From Methanofollis formosanus (lineage in GTDB: Archaea; Halobacteriota; Methanomicrobia; Methanomicrobiales; Methanofollaceae): a DNA stretch of 64,000 nucleotides. Below, piece after piece: positions 50,715 to 58,138 of the stretch. The translations under genes were made by a program, and so were the position numbers. How positions within the stretch are numbered: position 1 is the first letter of the stretch; every line of letters begins with the position of its first letter. Location of the stretch: contig NZ_CP037968.1 of assembly GCF_019633745.1 (NCBI RefSeq), positions 1,184,789-1,248,788 of the forward strand, given 5' to 3'. The notes under the pieces were generated by a model. It worked only from the letters and a program-made list of their open reading frames with translations. It made no database searches and had not been told where the DNA came from.

Positions 50715-51179
50715 TTAATTTCCGATCGGCCAATGTTCTTCGAAAATATATTTTCCATCATTATACCACCTCAATGTGAAGGGCATGTTTTTTCCGGGTA
50801 TAATCAACAGAATGCCGAAATCATATCCATATTTTCCAGATTTTTTGGTGAATTCTTTTAATTTTTTATCATCGTCATCAGTATTATTTCCGTTCTTTTT
50901 TGCCTCAATTATGAGCCGATTCTCATGTTTGTTTCTGTGATGCACAATAATGTCTGGCCTTTTAGGACCTGACGAAGTTTCCTTGGTACCATATCCCCTA
51001 CGGTTGTATTCGCAATCAACATCCCAATCAGAAAACGGTTCTTTGAGATAACAGGCAATCTGGTGGGTTAAAGCCCGTTCATCCACTTCAAGATCGAGAA
51101 GTGCTGCATCTTTCTCTACAAATATTGACAATGTGTGGCATATTCCATCTTTAATATCATCCAAACCGATATACGTCAT
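50715..51179 (-). CDS. Small PD-(D/E)XK nuclease-like protein
   Basis: 154 residues, markedly AT-rich compared with the neighbours. RPDIIVHHRNKHENRLIIEA followed by KK gives Asp and E-x-K at about residues 75-100, the core of the PD-(D/E)XK fold, with preceding helices (DERALTHQIACYLKEPF). The rest (YGYDFGILLIIPGK) closes the sheet. Resembles Mrr/restriction-like solitary nucleases of unknown target. No methyltransferase or other partner adjoins it, and a complete repeat element lies just upstream. Low GC suggests transfer. Confidence 0.65.
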   Translation of the reverse strand: MTYIGLDDIKDGICHTLSIFVEKDAALLDLEVDERALTHQIACYLKEPFSDWDVDCEYNRRGYGTKETSSGPKRPDIIVHHRNKHENRLIIEAKKNGNNTDDDDKKLKEFTKKSGKYGYDFGILLIIPGKNMPFTLRWYNDGKYIFEEHWPIGN

Positions 51180-51234
51180 GACAACATTTGGCTCTTCTTC
51201 AATCTGGATTAACGTATGCTTTTTGTTTCGATTC

Positions 51235-51691
51235 TGTAGACTCGGGCATGAACGGGGGGTTCAAGCATACGGGATGAAAATATCATCTCAGAACTGGATC
51301 GATTCTTGACCCTCATCCTTGCGTTCGAGGAGTGAATCGAAGTCGAGCATCATGCCGCCCCCACCCATCTTCGTCATGGGGGGTCCGGGGGGTTTCCCCC
51401 CGGCGCGAGATTGCGGGAAATATTCGACGATTGGGGGCGGCCCCTCGGATCGACGTGCCTTCCCGCACCACCATGTCGGGGGCGCTGCCCCCGGACCCCC
51501 AGGATGACGATAGGGCGGGGAAGGCACCATCAATGGACATGAAGGGGGGAGTGCCGTCTCCACTCTATCAGTCACGCGGAGGGATCGAGGGCGGCCACCC
51601 CCCGCAGTGCTGGCCGTCCAGAGGGTTTGCTATGAAATCGTTTTGATGCAGTATGCCTGAGGCGTGTTTTCCCCTCATGCCCAATTCTACA
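51235..51691. repeat. Mosaic repeat, copy 8: complete element with terminal inverted repeats
   Basis: Left end module 51235-51284 (TGTAGACTCGGGCATGAACG, then GTTCAAGCATACGGGATG). The linker GAATCGAAGTCGAGCATCAT is identical to copy 7. Core 51353-51443 (GCCGCCCCCACCCATCTTCG to GGGGGCGGC). Third module about 51460-51525 (GCCTTCCC to GGGGAAGGC). The right end module 51691-51640 on the minus strand reads TGTAGAATTGGGCATGAGG, loop, CCTCAGGCATACTGCATC. Element about 457 bp, no ORF. Confidence 0.85.
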
Positions 51692-51774
51692 AAGCCGATC
51701 ATTCGTTTCAGGGTGCTGTTCTCCTGCTGCAGCCGTGCACAGGGGGAGCAAAAAAGAAAGAAAGAAACCCCAGC

Positions 51775-52920
51775 CTATCGGTATGTACCTTCCTGAATGA
51801 TGCGGAGATAGTCTCCGAACATATACCTTTTGTAGCGCTTGTTCCCGGTGATCTCGACGACGATCCCGGCGTCCTCAAACTTTTTCACCAGAGCGTTTGC
51901 AGTCTGGCGGCTAACACCAAGGGCTTCGGCGGCCCGTGAGATCGTTATCAAGGGCGTTTCAAAGAGCACGTCGATGAATTTCAGGGCGATCACGCCGCCG
52001 ATATTCTTCTCAAGGAGCGTTGTCACCAGGTCGGACCTGAGGTCGATGATCTTTTTTGCCGTTTCAACGGAGTTGGTGGAGGTCTCGATCACTCCCGTGA
52101 GGAAGAAGGCGATCCATTTCTCCCAGTTCCCGTCGTACCTGACATCGTTGAGGATCTGGTAGTATTCCTGCTGGTGTTTTTTCAGATAGAAACTCAGGTA
52201 GAGGAGCGGCTTTGAGAGCATGCCCTTGTAGTAGAGGAAGAACGTGATCAGAAGTCTTCCCATCCGGCCGTTCCCGTCGATATAGGGGTGGATGGACTCA
52301 AACTGTGCGTGGATCAGGGATGCTTTTATGAGCAGAGGAATCTTGTCCTGCTGCTGGATGAACAGTTCGAGATTGTGCATCAGTTCGGGCACCTTCTCCG
52401 GAGGGGGAGGGACGTACAGCGCGTCCTGTATGGGGGTTCCCATGACACCGATCCAGTTCTGTTCGGTACGGATGGTGCCAGGCTTCTTGAAACCGCCTCT
52501 CGTTCCCTGGATCAGGAACCGATGGATTTCATTGAGAAGATCAACGGTAAATTCAGAAAAATCAAGTTCTTCCATGCCGTGTCCCATCGCCTTGATGTAG
52601 TTGACGACCTCCCGGACTTCGTTGATGTTTTCTTCCGGTTGCAGGTCGGCTTCGAACTCCAGCACACCGCGCAACGAAGCCTGTGTCCCTTCGATCTGCG
52701 AACTGAGCAGGGCTTCTTTCTTGATGTACATCGCCACGAACAGGTCAGGGTTCGGGAGCACCTGGATGACCCCGTCGAGCCGTGCCAGAGCGGTGTCGGC
52801 CTTCGAGAGCAGGAGGAGCAGGCTCTCATCGAGATCCAGATCTGGCGGTGGCAACGGTTTTGGAACGAATGCCGCATAGCCACCTTTTTGTGGGACGAAT
52901 GTCCCTGCCCGTTCGCTCAT
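51775..52920 (-). CDS. Fic-family AMP transferase with inhibitory helix and winged-helix tail
   Basis: 381 residues from ATG 52920; the sequence GAGGAAGAG lies right before it, so this start is preferred over ATG 52941. Fic active site IHPYIDGNGRMGRLLI (about residue 214) with the catalytic His. The S/T-x3-E-G inhibitory motif appears as LLSSQIEGTQ near residue 67 (class II). The C-terminal ~90 residues hold a winged helix (SRAAEALGVSRQTANALVKK), so the protein may also bind DNA. Transfers AMP to a hydroxyl side chain of a target protein. Direct 40-bp repeats upstream may be its operator. Confidence 0.92.
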   Translation of the reverse strand: MSERAGTFVPQKGGYAAFVPKPLPPPDLDLDESLLLLLSKADTALARLDGVIQVLPNPDLFVAMYIKKEALLSSQIEGTQASLRGVLEFEADLQPEENINEVREVVNYIKAMGHGMEELDFSEFTVDLLNEIHRFLIQGTRGGFKKPGTIRTEQNWIGVMGTPIQDALYVPPPPEKVPELMHNLELFIQQQDKIPLLIKASLIHAQFESIHPYIDGNGRMGRLLITFFLYYKGMLSKPLLYLSFYLKKHQQEYYQILNDVRYDGNWEKWIAFFLTGVIETSTNSVETAKKIIDLRSDLVTTLLEKNIGGVIALKFIDVLFETPLITISRAAEALGVSRQTANALVKKFEDAGIVVEITGNKRYKRYMFGDYLRIIQEGTYR

Positions 52921-52972
52921 CGTCTCTTCCTCATAGATCATATGCGCACTTCAGAGATATATGCCCGAGAAT

Positions 52973-53064
52973 ATGTCAAGATCTCTTACCTTAGAATGGG
53001 AGGGGTACCGGTATGTCAAGACATCTTGTCTTAGAATACAGAGTGTACCGGTATGTCACGATCC
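52973..53064 (-). promoter_or_regulatory. 40-bp direct repeats upstream of the Fic gene
   Basis: Two full repeats (52973-53012 and 53013-53052) and the start of a third (from 53053) follow the pattern ATGTCAAGA...TTAGAAT...GTACCGGT. The second contains the perfect palindrome AAGACA-TCT-TGTCTT. They lie 50-140 bp upstream of the Fic start on its promoter side and suit repeated binding of a regulator, possibly the winged helix of Fic itself. Confidence 0.5.
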
Positions 53065-53264
53065 CCTGACTATGAGGTCATCCCAAAATTCTCCGGCCTT
53101 ACCCTCGCAGAAGATAGCGATGGATGATGGTTGAAAGATCCTCATCTCCTCGTAGCACAAAGAAGCATCTATGGCGTTCCCACGCGCTCGCGCATAGGGA
53201 CGGGGTGGTGATGGAGCGAGGTATCAATCAGTTCTCCTGTCTAAATATGGGAGATCAAACGACG

Positions 53265-53316
53265 AGAAATTTTCATCCCGTATGCTTGAGCCGGAGGTTC
53301 ATGCCTGATTCTCCAG
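53265..53316 (-). repeat. Mosaic repeat, copy 9 (end module alone, minus orientation)
   Basis: Reads on the minus strand as GAGAATCAGGCATGAACC, TCC, GGCTCAAGCATACGGGATGA, then AAATTTCTCGTC. Beyond it the linker with AGACAGGAGAACTGATTGA and CTCGCTCCATCACCACCCC (about 53250-53205) matches copy 1, but the core is absent. A truncated element in the gap between the Fic and CGGC genes. Confidence 0.7.
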
Positions 53317-53373
53317 ACCCGGAATATGGGATGACGAGGGCCGCATATGGAGATCGGGGCAGGGAGCGGCGAC

Positions 53374-53703
53374 TCAGTGCGTCCACTCGATGACCGGGAT
53401 CTCCGGGCCGACGGCCTTCATCACCGCATCCCTGAGATTGGCAAAATGCGGGCATGGATAGCCGATGGGATTTCCCTTGCTGATGCAGGACGCCAGCACA
53501 ATCGCTTCCGCCCCCCGTTCGACAAGCATTTTCGCGCGCGGGATGGCCCGTTTTCCCGGACACCCGCCACAGGTCACGAATCCGACGATATCGACCGGCC
53601 CGGTCTCCTGAAAGGCACCTTTCCCCTCCCGTGTCACGATGAAATCCATCGTCCCGGGACAGACATCCTCCGTCATCAGACAACGGATAATCCCGACTTT
53701 CAT
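53374..53703 (-). CDS. CGGC-domain protein
   Basis: 109 residues from ATG 53703 (MKVGIIRCLMTEDVCPGTMD); the longer frame includes a tRNA gene and is discarded. Typical CGGC family: DxCPG near the start, VGFVTCGGCPGKRAIPRAKM in the middle, ASCISKGNPIGYPCPH near the end. The many conserved Cys suggest metal or cluster binding; function unknown. These proteins are common in anaerobic Archaea and bacteria. Lies just downstream of tRNA-Gly on the same strand. Confidence 0.82.
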   Translation of the reverse strand: MKVGIIRCLMTEDVCPGTMDFIVTREGKGAFQETGPVDIVGFVTCGGCPGKRAIPRAKMLVERGAEAIVLASCISKGNPIGYPCPHFANLRDAVMKAVGPEIPVIEWTH

Positions 53704-53807
53704 GGATCGGAATCTGTGCTCCGTGAAAATATATGAATTCGTTCGGCCGCGGCCGACGAAGTGATCAGAATAAGAACAGAAGAAAACATTTCGAATGAAA
53801 ACAGGCA

Positions 53808-53878
53808 TGCGATAGCCGGGATTCGAACCCGAGTTAGTGGCTTGGGAAGCCACTGTCCTACCACTAGACTACTATCGC
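53808..53878 (-). tRNA. tRNA-Gly(CCC)
   Basis: 71 nt on the minus strand: acceptor GCGATAG/CTATCGC with discriminator A, D arm TAGTCTAGTGGTAGGACA, anticodon stem GTGGC/GCCAC around loop TTCCCAA (anticodon CCC, codon GGG), and T arm CGGGTTCGAATCCCG. CCA is not encoded. Upstream TATA and start block as for tRNA-Thr. Confidence 0.95.
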
Positions 53879-53890
53879 CTGAGCCATATT

Positions 53891-53914
53891 ATGTTGGCGT
53901 TCCCGGATTATAAA
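53891..53914 (-). promoter_or_regulatory. Promoter of tRNA-Gly: TATA box and start-site block
   Basis: Minus strand: TTTATAATCC (53914-53905) and CGCCAACAT (53899-53891), the second starting 15 bp on. Same motif pair and spacing as at tRNA-Thr (35.5 kb). The tRNA begins 13 bases after the second block. Confidence 0.55.
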
Positions 53915-53976
53915 GGTTCTTTCTCCACCTGTCCCCCGCGCCGGGCAGGGCGACAGCCTTAAGACGCCGGCGCCGC

Positions 53977-53986
53977 ATTATATATA
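53977..53986 (+). promoter_or_regulatory. TATA box of the rps15 operon
   Basis: ATTATATATA in a GC-rich surrounding. With a normal 25-30 bp spacing, RNA would start near 54007-54010, right at the beginning of the leader fold. The inverted repeat CAGCAC-TGAACG-GTGCTG (53987-54004) then sits between box and start site and could bind a repressor. Confidence 0.65.
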
Positions 53987-54006
53987 CAGCACTGAACGGT
54001 GCTGGC

Positions 54007-54105
54007 TGACGTAAGTCCGACGTGCCTCACGGCACGGCCCGAAGTGGCTCGGGATTACAGAGAGGTCAGTAGCAATACTGCTCTTTTCTGGACTTACTCT
54101 GGTCA
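54007..54105 (+). ncRNA. Candidate structured leader RNA upstream of rps15
   Basis: Closing stem GTAAGTCC (54011-54018) with GGACTTAC (54090-54097), extended by TGAC/GTCA outside. Inside are three hairpins: CGTGCC-TCAC-GGCACG (54021-54036), CCCGA/TCGGG (54038-54053), and AGAG-GT-CAGTA-GCAA-TACTG-CTCT (54061-54084) with a GNRA loop. Together they make a four-way junction of ~90 nt that ends about 15 nt ahead of the rps15 start. It may be an autoregulatory site for S15 or a separate small RNA. The fold was found by eye and not computed. Confidence 0.5.
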
Positions 54106-54119
54106 ATGTGAGGTAGAAT

Positions 54120-54578
54120 ATGGCACGAATGCATGCACGGCGGAGGGGCAAATCCGGATCGGTCGCTCCGTACCGCACCGAGGCACCAGAGTGGTGTGGG
54201 ATCTCTGCGGAAGAGGCCGTGAAGGTCATCATCGACCTTCGCAAGACGGGCAAATCCAGCAGCGAGATCGGGTTCATCCTCAGGGACAAGTACGGTATCC
54301 CTGACATCAAGCTCGTGGCCGGCAAGAAGATCGGCGAGATCCTCGAAGAGAACGGACTTGGCACCGAGATCCCTGAAGACCTCAGGAACCTCATCGCCAA
54401 GGCACTCGCGATGCGCAAGCACCTTGAGGAGAACAAGAAAGACCTGCACAACAAGCGGCAACTCCAGCTCACCGAGTCCAAGGTGCGCCGCCTTGTGAAG
54501 TACTACCGGTCGAGCGGAAAGCTCGCCGCGGACTGGACGTACAAACCAGAGACTGCCGAGATTCTCCTCTCCAGATAA
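54120..54578 (+). CDS. rps15: Ribosomal protein uS15
   Basis: 152 residues, the archaeal/eukaryal S15/S13e length. N-terminal [14 protein letters not shown], then [20 protein letters not shown] typical of the archaeal extension, and the core [20 protein letters not shown]. Binds the central domain of 16S rRNA in the small subunit. GTGAGG lies upstream of the ATG. First gene of an operon with a DHH protein, pcc1 and eS1. Its leader can form a stable fold, which suggests feedback control of this operon by the protein. Confidence 0.97.
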   Translation: MARMHARRRGKSGSVAPYRTEAPEWCGISAEEAVKVIIDLRKTGKSSSEIGFILRDKYGIPDIKLVAGKKIGEILEENGLGTEIPEDLRNLIAKALAMRKHLEENKKDLHNKRQLQLTESKVRRLVKYYRSSGKLAADWTYKPETAEILLSR

Positions 54579-54581
54579 GTC

Positions 54582-55799
54582 ATGTCCATCCAGGCCGTTG
54601 CCGAAGAGGTCGCAGAACAGATCCGCGCCGCCGACTTCATCGAAGTCTACGCCCACCATGACGCCGACGGGATCGCCGCAGGGGCAATCCTCTGCCAGGC
54701 GATCCGCAGAGCGGGCGGGCGGTTTCGGCTGCGGGTGCGCCGCACCATCAGGACCGACGACATCGTCCATCCTGAGTCGACGCTCCTCTGCGACCTCGGC
54801 GCCGGCCTCGCCGACCTGCCCGAGAGCGTGATGGTCGTCGACCATCATGTCCCTCACTTCGAGGGGGCGTACCACGTCAACCCGCGCCTCGCCGGTATCG
54901 ACGGGGAGCGGGAACTCTCGGCCTCAGGCACGGCATATCTCGTGGCGCAGGCGCTCGGCGACCACCGCGACCTGGTCGGCCTCGCCCTCCTCGGCGTTAT
55001 CGGGGACAGACAGGAGTTCGTCGGGAAAAACCTGGAGATCCTCAACGAAGGGATCGCCAACGGCTACATCTCACCGGAAAAAGGACTTCTTCTGCCCGGA
55101 CGCGGGATGCGCGAGGCCCTCGAGACCGCCGTCGACCCCTACATCAGGGGAGTGAGCGGGCGGCCCGAGACCGTGACCGGGATCCTCGAGAAGGCGGTCG
55201 GCGAGGAGGAGGTCTCAGAAGATCTCCTCCTCTCCCTCCTCGTGCTCGAGGCCGGCGGCGACGCCGCACCCTCGGTCTTTTCACGGCTTTACGGCAAACG
55301 CTACCAGATCGAGCGCGAGGTCGTCGAAGACGCCTGCACGCTTGCGGCGCTCGTCGACGGATGCGGCCAGGAAGGTCGGGGCGGCCTCGCCGCCTCGGTC
55401 TGTCTCAGGTCGCCCGACGCCGTCGAAGAGGCCTTCGCGGTTGCGGAAGCGCACCGGCGCCGCGTCCTTGCCGGTATCGAGGGGGCCAGACCCCTCGATA
55501 GAGACGGACTGGTCTACGGCGTCGAGGACGCGGGTGCCGCAAGCGGCGTGGCCGACTGCCTGGCCTTCGACCTCCGGCGGGACACGCCCGTGGCGGTCCT
55601 CGCCCCGCGAGACGACGCCTGGCAGGTCTCGGCACGCTGTCCGCCGGGAACGGATACCGACCTGGAGACCGTCCTCCGCGACCTCGCCGCAACCCTGGGC
55701 GGGTCGGGCGGGGGCCACCGAAACCGGGGCGGCGCCTCGATTCCCGGCGACCAGGTCGAAGCGTTCAGAGACGGGTTCATCAGGGCGGTGGTGTCATGA
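54582..55799 (+). CDS. Archaeal RecJ-like DHH phosphoesterase (GAN/RecJ family)
   Basis: 405 residues. DHH domain: VYAHHDADGIAAGAI (motif I, HxDxDG), LLCDLGAG (II), VMVVDHHVPHF (III) and LALLGVIGDRQEF (IV). C-terminal DHHA1 with GGSGGGHRNRGGASIP. Archaeal RecJ-like proteins are 5'-3' or 3'-5' exonucleases bound to the CMG/GINS replication complex or to RNA turnover. It starts 3 bp after rps15 and overlaps pcc1 by 4 bp, an arrangement kept in many methanogens. Confidence 0.9.
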   Translation: MSIQAVAEEVAEQIRAADFIEVYAHHDADGIAAGAILCQAIRRAGGRFRLRVRRTIRTDDIVHPESTLLCDLGAGLADLPESVMVVDHHVPHFEGAYHVNPRLAGIDGERELSASGTAYLVAQALGDHRDLVGLALLGVIGDRQEFVGKNLEILNEGIANGYISPEKGLLLPGRGMREALETAVDPYIRGVSGRPETVTGILEKAVGEEEVSEDLLLSLLVLEAGGDAAPSVFSRLYGKRYQIEREVVEDACTLAALVDGCGQEGRGGLAASVCLRSPDAVEEAFAVAEAHRRRVLAGIEGARPLDRDGLVYGVEDAGAASGVADCLAFDLRRDTPVAVLAPRDDAWQVSARCPPGTDTDLETVLRDLAATLGGSGGGHRNRGGASIPGDQVEAFRDGFIRAVVS

Positions 55800-56098
55800 C
55801 CGGCATCACCGGCCGGATCACCACGGAGAGCGCCCAAAGCAGGTGCGTCGCGGCCTCCCTCGCCCCGGACAATCTCTCCGGGATGGAGACCAGGGCAGAG
55901 GGCCCGGCGGTCGTGACCGCGGTCACCGGCACCCATCTGCGGTCGGTGATCGCGTCAGTGGACGACTATCTGATGAACCTCGCCATCGCCGAGGAGGTGT
56001 GTGCGGATGTCAGGAACGACGCCGACCACACCGGACGGCCCGGAGATATGGCAGAACTGGCTGGAGAACCAGAGCAGGAAATTCAAATCTTGAAATAA
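55796..56098 (+). CDS. pcc1: KEOPS complex subunit Pcc1
   Basis: 100 residues. Fits Pcc1: N-terminal ITGRITTESAQSRCVAASLA with PDNLSGMETRAEG, and the following VTAVTGTHLRSVIASVDDYL with MNLAIAEEV. Pcc1 dimerises and bridges two Kae1 molecules in the KEOPS complex that makes t6A in tRNA, thus linking to sua5 at 44 kb. Overlaps the DHH gene by 4 bp. The C-terminal ~25 residues are weakly conserved in character. Located in the ribosomal operon right before eS1. Confidence 0.8.
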   Translation: MTGITGRITTESAQSRCVAASLAPDNLSGMETRAEGPAVVTAVTGTHLRSVIASVDDYLMNLAIAEEVCADVRNDADHTGRPGDMAELAGEPEQEIQILK

Positions 56099-56107
56099 GG
56101 TGATTTC

Positions 56108-56707
56108 ATGGCAAAGAGAAAACAGGTTGGAAAGCGGGTCGAGGGCTGGAAGGCCAAGTCCTGGTACAAGGTCTACAGCCCCGAAGCCTTCGGCAAGACC
56201 TATATCGGTGACACCATCTCCGCCGACCCCGAGAAAGTGTCGGGACGCGTGCTGCAGACCACGCTCGGCGAGATCACTCAGGACTACGGGAAGCAGCACA
56301 TCAAGATGCGCTTCAAGGTGAACAACGTCGCCGGCGACGCGGCATACACCGAGTTCGTCGGGCACGAGATCACCCGCGACTACATGCGCGGGCTGGTGAA
56401 GAGAAAGACCTCACGGGTCGACTCCATTGTCCTGGCCACCACCAAGGACGGGAAGAAGGTGCGGGTCACCGTCACCTGCTTCACCATCAACAGAGCCGAG
56501 AACAGTCAGATCCACGCCATCAGGGCGACGACCATGAAGAACCTCCTCGATACGGCGGCCCAGTCCACCTTCGACGAGTTCTCCAAGATGGTCGTCTCCG
56601 GCGACCTGGCCAAGGAGACCTTCAAGGCCATCAAGACCATCTTCCCGGTCCGCCGGGTCGAGGTCATCAAGAGCAAGGTCGTGACCCCGGTCACGATCAT
56701 GGCCTGA
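56108..56707 (+). CDS. rps3ae: Ribosomal protein eS1 (S3ae)
   Basis: 199 residues, typical of the archaeal protein. Opens with MAKRKQVGKRVEGWKAKSWY, then VYSPEAFGKTYIGDTISADP, VGHEITRDYMRGLVKRKTSR and a C-terminal KTIFPVRRVEVIKSKV. Component of the small subunit platform near the mRNA exit, specific to Archaea and eukaryotes. GGTGA ahead of the ATG serves as ribosome binding site. Last gene of the rps15 operon, followed by a T7 run. Confidence 0.97.
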   Translation: MAKRKQVGKRVEGWKAKSWYKVYSPEAFGKTYIGDTISADPEKVSGRVLQTTLGEITQDYGKQHIKMRFKVNNVAGDAAYTEFVGHEITRDYMRGLVKRKTSRVDSIVLATTKDGKKVRVTVTCFTINRAENSQIHAIRATTMKNLLDTAAQSTFDEFSKMVVSGDLAKETFKAIKTIFPVRRVEVIKSKVVTPVTIMA

Positions 56708-56712
56708 ACACT

Positions 56713-56723
56713 CTCTTTTTTTC
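56713..56723 (+). terminator. T-run terminator after the ribosomal operon
   Basis: CTCTTTTTTTCC starts a few bases after the eS1 stop. A T7 run in a GC-rich setting fits an archaeal intrinsic terminator for the operon. Confidence 0.5.
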
Positions 56724-56744
56724 CGAACGTCCGGCTTCAGCGTT

Positions 56745-57010
56745 GCGCGGAATCGCTCCTGAAGCGAAAGCACGCTTCAAGGATACGTGATGAAAATATC
56801 ATCTCAGAACGGGATTGATTCCTGACCCTCATCCGTGCGTTCGAGGAGCGAACCGAAGTCGAGCATCATGCCGCCCCTCGGCTATCTTCGTCGTGGGGGG
56901 TCCGGAGGGTTTCCCCCGGTGCGAGATGGTGGTGAAGACTCTTCGATTGTGGGCGGCACGCCTGATCACCACGCCTTCCTGCACCATACGCGCCGGGGGA
57001 AACCACCCCG
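56745..57010 (+). repeat. Mosaic non-coding repeat, copy 10
   Basis: End module with GCGGAATCGCTCC and the perfect stem TGAAGCG-AAAGCA-CGCTTCA (56760-56779), then AGGATACGTGATGAAAATATC. Linker CGAACCGAAGTCGAGCATCAT. Core 56870-56956 (GCCGCCCCTCGGCTATCTTC to GTGGGCGGC). Third module truncated after GCCTTCC...CGCCGGGGG (56983-57000). The rest of the gap up to 57220 has no clear feature. Confidence 0.8.
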
Positions 57011-57220
57011 AAGTGCCCCGGGCTCGACCTCCCCGGCGCCCTCCCGGACGCGCGCAGGCCCGCATCGGCAATCCAACCTTTCCCTCGCCGGGCCCGACGG
57101 CGCCGTCTCCGGCCACCGCATCTCGTGCAGAGGGGCGAACATTCTTCCCACAAAAAATTCCGAACCCCCCCTCTCCTCATCGAAGCGATTGAAAATACTC
57201 ATAAGGCCCCGGGATGAGAG

Positions 57221-58138
57221 ATGTACAGTTTCATGGAGAGCGGAGTTCAGGACTGGCTCCACCAGTGCTCGCTCCCTGACGGCACCGAACTCCAGGAGCA
57301 CACCCTGAAGACCGAACGAAACATGATCATCGGGGACAGGTGCACCATCGACTACGGGCTGAAAGGGGAGGACATCATCGTATGCGAGTTTTGTACCCTC
57401 AACGGGAGCGTGATCGCGGACGGTGACGTGCGGATCGACAACTGGTGCGAGATCAACGGGGATGTGGTCGTGGCCGGGGACGCGTACCTCGGCGAGGGGG
57501 TGAAGATCCACGGCAGACTGATCGTGCAGGGCGACCTCGATATCGGGGACAACGTGCAGATCGACCGCGGCTTCGAGGCGAAGGGCTGGATCTCGATCCG
57601 CAACCCGATGCCGGTGATCGTCTACCTTCTCCTCTATGTGATGACCCTCCTCAAGATCGAGGATCCGAACGAGCTCGAAAAGGCGCTCTCAGATCTCTTC
57701 GGGGATGAAGAGGAAGACCAGAACGATACGGCGCCTCTTCTCATCCCGCCGAACGCGCGCCTGGACATGAAGGTCTTCTCGGTCCCGGCGCCCATGTGCA
57801 TCGGAAGCGGGTGCCGCCTTCACGGCAACATCAAGGCCAACTCGGTGGAGGTGGGGAACGGCACCACGATCTTCGGGAGTCTGCGGGCGCACGGCGCCGT
57901 CGGCATCGGCACCGGGACGATGGTGCACGGCAACGTGGAGGGCGAAGACGAGGTCACGGTGGCGGAGAGGGTCCGCATCCTCGGCGACGTCGTCGCCACC
58001 TCCCTGGTCCTCCATGAGGAGGCGCGGATCGACGGGGTCATCAGGGCGCCCAAAGGAGTACGGATCGACCGAAACGCGGAGAACAATGGCGATGAAAGCA
58101 GCGGAAATTCTGGAACTGGACAGCCTGAACTTTGTTGA
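57221..58138 (+). CDS. Bactofilin-like polymer-forming protein
   Basis: 305 residues. Many short beta-helix turns of the bactofilin/hexapeptide type: GDRCTIDYGLKGEDIIVCEF, AYLGEGVKIHGRLIVQGDLD, GNGTTIFGSLRAHGAVGIGT, VHGNVEGEDEVTVAERVRIL. A central insertion with a hydrophobic PVIVYLLLYVMTLLKI and an acidic loop (GDEEEDQND) splits the helix in two halves. Bactofilins form filaments on membranes in bacteria; archaeal versions are little studied. Its last ~18 codons overlap the start of the next gene, which suggests coupled translation. Confidence 0.75.
   Translation: MYSFMESGVQDWLHQCSLPDGTELQEHTLKTERNMIIGDRCTIDYGLKGEDIIVCEFCTLNGSVIADGDVRIDNWCEINGDVVVAGDAYLGEGVKIHGRLIVQGDLDIGDNVQIDRGFEAKGWISIRNPMPVIVYLLLYVMTLLKIEDPNELEKALSDLFGDEEEDQNDTAPLLIPPNARLDMKVFSVPAPMCIGSGCRLHGNIKANSVEVGNGTTIFGSLRAHGAVGIGTGTMVHGNVEGEDEVTVAERVRILGDVVATSLVLHEEARIDGVIRAPKGVRIDRNAENNGDESSGNSGTGQPELC

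Noticed and set aside
52973-53064. Possible short CRISPR array
   Set aside because: The 40-bp units follow each other without spacers, and no cas genes are nearby, so they are tandem direct repeats and not CRISPR.
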